Positions 4,581 through 7,033 of a stretch of DNA of 7,033 nucleotides are shown in pieces. Source of the DNA: Chloroflexota bacterium (GTDB taxonomy: Bacteria > Chloroflexota > Anaerolineae > B4-G1). Made by a program: the position numbers and the translations under genes. Numbering within the stretch: the stretch's first letter is position 1; the number at the start of each line of letters is the position of its first letter. A model generated the notes under the pieces. The model was not told where the DNA came from. It ran no database searches and saw only the letters and a list, made by a program, of their open reading frames with translations. Location of the stretch: the NCBI GenBank assembly GCA_003648125.1, contig QMOE01000116.1, positions 1 to 7,033 on the forward strand, written 5' to 3'.

Positions 4581-7033
4581 CTACTTTTGGACTAGCGGCA
4601 GGTAGATGCTGTAATCCGATGGAGATGGGCTGACAGGATCTCCGAGATTGTTCATCTCGTTGGATTCTGGCACCAGGCCATAAGGGCGTCCTGGGCCTTC
4701 GTTGTCAACTCTGACGTAGAATGTCTCGATTGCGTCAATCTCTTCCTCGCTGAATTGGATTGTCTCCCTGGGGTTTTCTAGCGGGCCGGTACGAGTGATG
4801 ACCAGAGTGTACTCTGCGCCGGGCGCGAGAATGGGTACTCCATCGTAGATCAGCTTGGAACTGTACCCTTGAGATGGGTAAGAATCAACGGGGGTGACAA
4901 AAATCTCGGTCCAGAAGCCAGCTTGATTATCTGGGTTCAAAGCCCATCCGGTACCCTGGTTCTCAATCACGACGGTGAAGGTGACCGGTTTGCCCGCCTC
5001 TAACTGCAAAGGCTCAACAGTGAAATCGAGCACGACCAGGTCGGGGACGCCGATGTAGGCGTTAGTGGCGTTGTCGCTGGGGTTGGCATCTCCTCCGGCG
5101 CTCCCGTTCTCGGCGATGGTGAAGATTGTGTTGAATTCAGATGCGTTGACCTGTTGTGGCTCTGAATCAGGGTACTTGGCCGTGAACGTGATTATATTTC
5201 CTGTATCGCCGGCAAGCAGGCCTCCGATCTCATAGGTGTAGGTCTGCCCATCGGGTGAGGCCCAGCCGTAGCCTTCATAGGTGGTACCGGGGGGCAGAGT
5301 CGTCGTGATGACCACTCCTTCGGCGTGCATACGCTCCGCGTTGCCGTAGGTCACGATGTAGGTCATCAGCCTGCCAGGAGAAAAGATAATAGGGTTGTGC
5401 GCCACGTTGATGGTGAGATCGGGCAGCGTGCCGATGAGGTCCACGTCCTGCACGCCAATAGGCGCCGAGAGCGATGGGTGTGTCATCGTGACGCGATTGG
5501 TCACCAGGTTGGCCCCTGACGGAAGCGGGTCGTCAACTTGCAGGACGACCTGGGCCTGGCCGCTGGTCGGGGCGACGATGGCGGGAATGTGGAAAATCAC
5601 CTCGCCGTCATTCTTCAGACAAGTTCCCCCAGCGATCCCGCAAGTGATGTATTGGGTGTAACTGACGGGCAGGGTGTCGGTGATGATGACGTCGTAACCG
5701 TTCTCGTTGCCGCTGTTGGTGTAGGTGAGCGTATAGGTCAGTATGTCGCCCGCGTAGACGGTAGAGACGCCGTCGCTCTTGTTCAATGATAGAACCGGGG
5801 CGCTGGTGACAGTCGCGTATGCTGCGTCCTCCAGGAAATCCCCCTCCGCATCCTCTAGTTGCGCTGTAAAACTCAGCGGCGTGCTGTTGGTGAGCGGCAG
5901 CGTTACGTCCGTCTGGATGACGATTTCCCCCACGCCGTTTACCCCATAGTTGTTGACGCCGGTTATGACGCCAATTTCCCAGTATCGTATGTTGCCCGTG
6001 CCGCCGGTTGGAGCGGGCGTCGCGCTGGAGAATGGGGCAAAGCTATCGAAGGTGGCGCTGATGACGGTCTGCGTGGCGCTGGCGTTGCCGGTGTTCGTGT
6101 AGCGCAGGGTGTACGTCAGGGGTGCGCCGGCCGCCACAGTGCTTTCAGGTTGCTGGGCGACGTCGAACGCCAGATCGGTCGAGGAGGTGATCAGTGTTGT
6201 TTCAATAAAGGGTGGGGGAGACTCTTCATTGCTACTGATGGTGACGATATTTTCTAACAGGGTGCCGCTGGCAAGGGGGGTGTCCACCCTGACCTGTACT
6301 AGAATGGTCTTGTTATGGCCGGCGGTCAGGACGCCGGTGTGCCATACGTTGTTCCCTTCGTCGGGCGACGGCGAGGCCCCGAAAAAAGTCACTCGGCTGT
6401 CATAAGTGTCTGTGATGATGACGTCCGTGGCGTTGGCCGTTCCATTGTTCTCGTAGACGATAGAATACGCCAGTATGCCACCAGCCGAGACCGGGTCGGT
6501 GTCTGTTTGTGTGACATTGAGGTCAGACTCTGATAGTGCCTGGGTGGTCTCGGTAGCGCTGATGGGGGTGGTCTGGTCGCTATCCAGGGTCACCTCGTTA
6601 GTGAGGATTGTTCCCACCGGAAGGGTATCGGTCACTTGAACGTAGACGACTATGGATTGGGAGGTGTCTACGGCCAACGTCGAAAAAGTCCACACCCGGT
6701 TTCCACTGCCGGAATCAGGGAGTGGATCGGCGTCAAAGAACGAAACGTTAGGATCATAGTTCTCGGTGACGGTGACAGAGGTACCGTTTTCGTTGCCGCT
6801 ATTTGTGATGATGATGGTGTACTTTAAAGTTCCACCGGCGCTGACGGGGTCAGGGTGATCCGTCTTGGTGATGGTCAGCACTGGACGGGATGTGACGGTC
6901 GTCTGCTCGGTGGCCGATAGCGGCGCGACGTGGTCCGCGTTCAGCCAGGCGGTGTTGGTCAGCATTGTGCCGTTGACCAGAGGGCGGGCGACGGTAGCGG
7001 TGATGACGATCTGTTTCCGTTCGCCAAATGGTA
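4581..7033 (-). CDS. Large surface protein with DUF11-like repeats, CARDB-like domain and YLPLV tail, N-terminus outside the window
   Basis: The frame stays open past the ATG at 6965 to the window edge (reading PFGERKQIVITATVARPLVN just before it), and that ATG sits inside a repeat, so the gene is 5'-partial with 816 residues visible. Counting from that Met, DUF11-like repeats span about 28-146, 147-262, 263-388, 390-513 and 515-639. Each opens with a (P/S)(V/D)L phrase, then an AGxxLxYTIxxxNxGN-type strand and TDxxITDT-type strands. Repeats 1-3 share an FFxAxPxPD-like segment; 4 and 5 instead have TLP turns, so two subtypes exist. Repeat 4 holds CGIAGGTC, a possible disulfide. A CARDB-like domain (641-775, PDLVVLDFTVEPLQLEAG) precedes the end SIYLPLVQK. 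There are no catalytic motifs. It is likely an extracellular stalk or adhesin; its N-terminal functional domain is not visible. It is convergent with the fusion gene. Confidence 0.88.
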   Translation of the reverse strand, partial: PFGERKQIVITATVARPLVNGTMLTNTAWLNADHVAPLSATEQTTVTSRPVLTITKTDHPDPVSAGGTLKYTIIITNSGNENGTSVTVTENYDPNVSFFDADPLPDSGSGNRVWTFSTLAVDTSQSIVVYVQVTDTLPVGTILTNEVTLDSDQTTPISATETTQALSESDLNVTQTDTDPVSAGGILAYSIVYENNGTANATDVIITDTYDSRVTFFGASPSPDEGNNVWHTGVLTAGHNKTILVQVRVDTPLASGTLLENIVTISSNEESPPPFIETTLITSSTDLAFDVAQQPESTVAAGAPLTYTLRYTNTGNASATQTVISATFDSFAPFSSATPAPTGGTGNIRYWEIGVITGVNNYGVNGVGEIVIQTDVTLPLTNSTPLSFTAQLEDAEGDFLEDAAYATVTSAPVLSLNKSDGVSTVYAGDILTYTLTYTNSGNENGYDVIITDTLPVSYTQYITCGIAGGTCLKNDGEVIFHIPAIVAPTSGQAQVVLQVDDPLPSGANLVTNRVTMTHPSLSAPIGVQDVDLIGTLPDLTINVAHNPIIFSPGRLMTYIVTYGNAERMHAEGVVITTTLPPGTTYEGYGWASPDGQTYTYEIGGLLAGDTGNIITFTAKYPDSEPQQVNASEFNTIFTIAENGSAGGDANPSDNATNAYIGVPDLVVLDFTVEPLQLEAGKPVTFTVVIENQGTGWALNPDNQAGFWTEIFVTPVDSYPSQGYSSKLIYDGVPILAPGAEYTLVITRTGPLENPRETIQFSEEEIDAIETFYVRVDNEGPGRPYGLVPESNEMNNLGDPVSPSPSDYSIYLPLVQK
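5049..6884 (-). repeat. Tandem array of five DUF11-like domain repeats
   Basis: The approximate units are 6528-6884, 6180-6527, 5802-6179, 5427-5798 and 5049-5423, each about 350-380 nt. They are recognisable at protein level (for example TNSGNENG in units 1 and 4, DVIITDT in units 2 and 4) but clearly diverged, which points to old duplication and not recent expansion. A further partial unit continues to the window edge. Confidence 0.75.

Noticed and set aside
1..7033. CRISPR arrays, tRNA, rRNA or transposase genes
   Set aside because: I saw no regularly spaced direct repeats, no tRNA-like cloverleaf and no transposase motifs. The only repeats are coding domain repeats and the short intergenic elements.

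Overview
The window looks like a piece of a Chloroflexota chromosome (Anaerolineae or a relative). The clues are two secreted proteins ending in the same short tail (YIYLPLVVRGN and SIYLPLVQK), a sigma/FecR-type protein carrying a CLxxYP...ELxPLL motif and a Pro/Thr-rich tail, arrays of DUF11-like surface repeats, and an intergenic repeat containing ATTGCGAGCG...CGAAGCAAT. This assignment rests on remembered family patterns and was not confirmed by a search.

Layout, left to right. (1) Bases 2-634 (+): the C-terminal end of a secreted protein with Ig-like (Big-type) domains; its start lies outside the window. (2) Bases 660-1580 (+): a membrane-associated family 2 glycosyltransferase with its own Shine-Dalgarno, 25 nt downstream of gene 1. 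(3) A 222-nt AT-rich gap with a weak terminator-like hairpin. (4) Bases 1803-4457 (+): an 884-residue mosaic protein. In order it carries ECF-sigma-like regions 2 and 4, a complete histidine kinase core (HisKA plus HATPase), a CLxxYP/ELRPLL segment of the kind found in Chloroflexota anti-sigma/FecR proteins, one membrane helix, a FecR-like domain and a long Pro/Thr-rich tail. (5) Bases 4458-4580: a convergent intergenic gap packed with hairpins and an interspersed-repeat-like element. (6) Bases 4581-7033 (-): the C-terminal 816 residues of a large surface protein with at least five DUF11-like repeats, a CARDB-like domain and the YLPLV tail; its start lies outside the window.

The most noteworthy item is the mosaic protein. 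It places sigma-like, kinase-like, anti-sigma-like and extracytoplasmic FecR-like parts on one chain crossing the membrane once, which suggests a one-protein transmembrane regulator. Its sigma part lacks many of the basic and aromatic residues expected for promoter binding, so it may act as a protein-interaction module, not a working sigma factor. The neighbours (two adhesin-like surface proteins and a glycosyltransferase) give a cell-surface theme, but a functional link is inference only.
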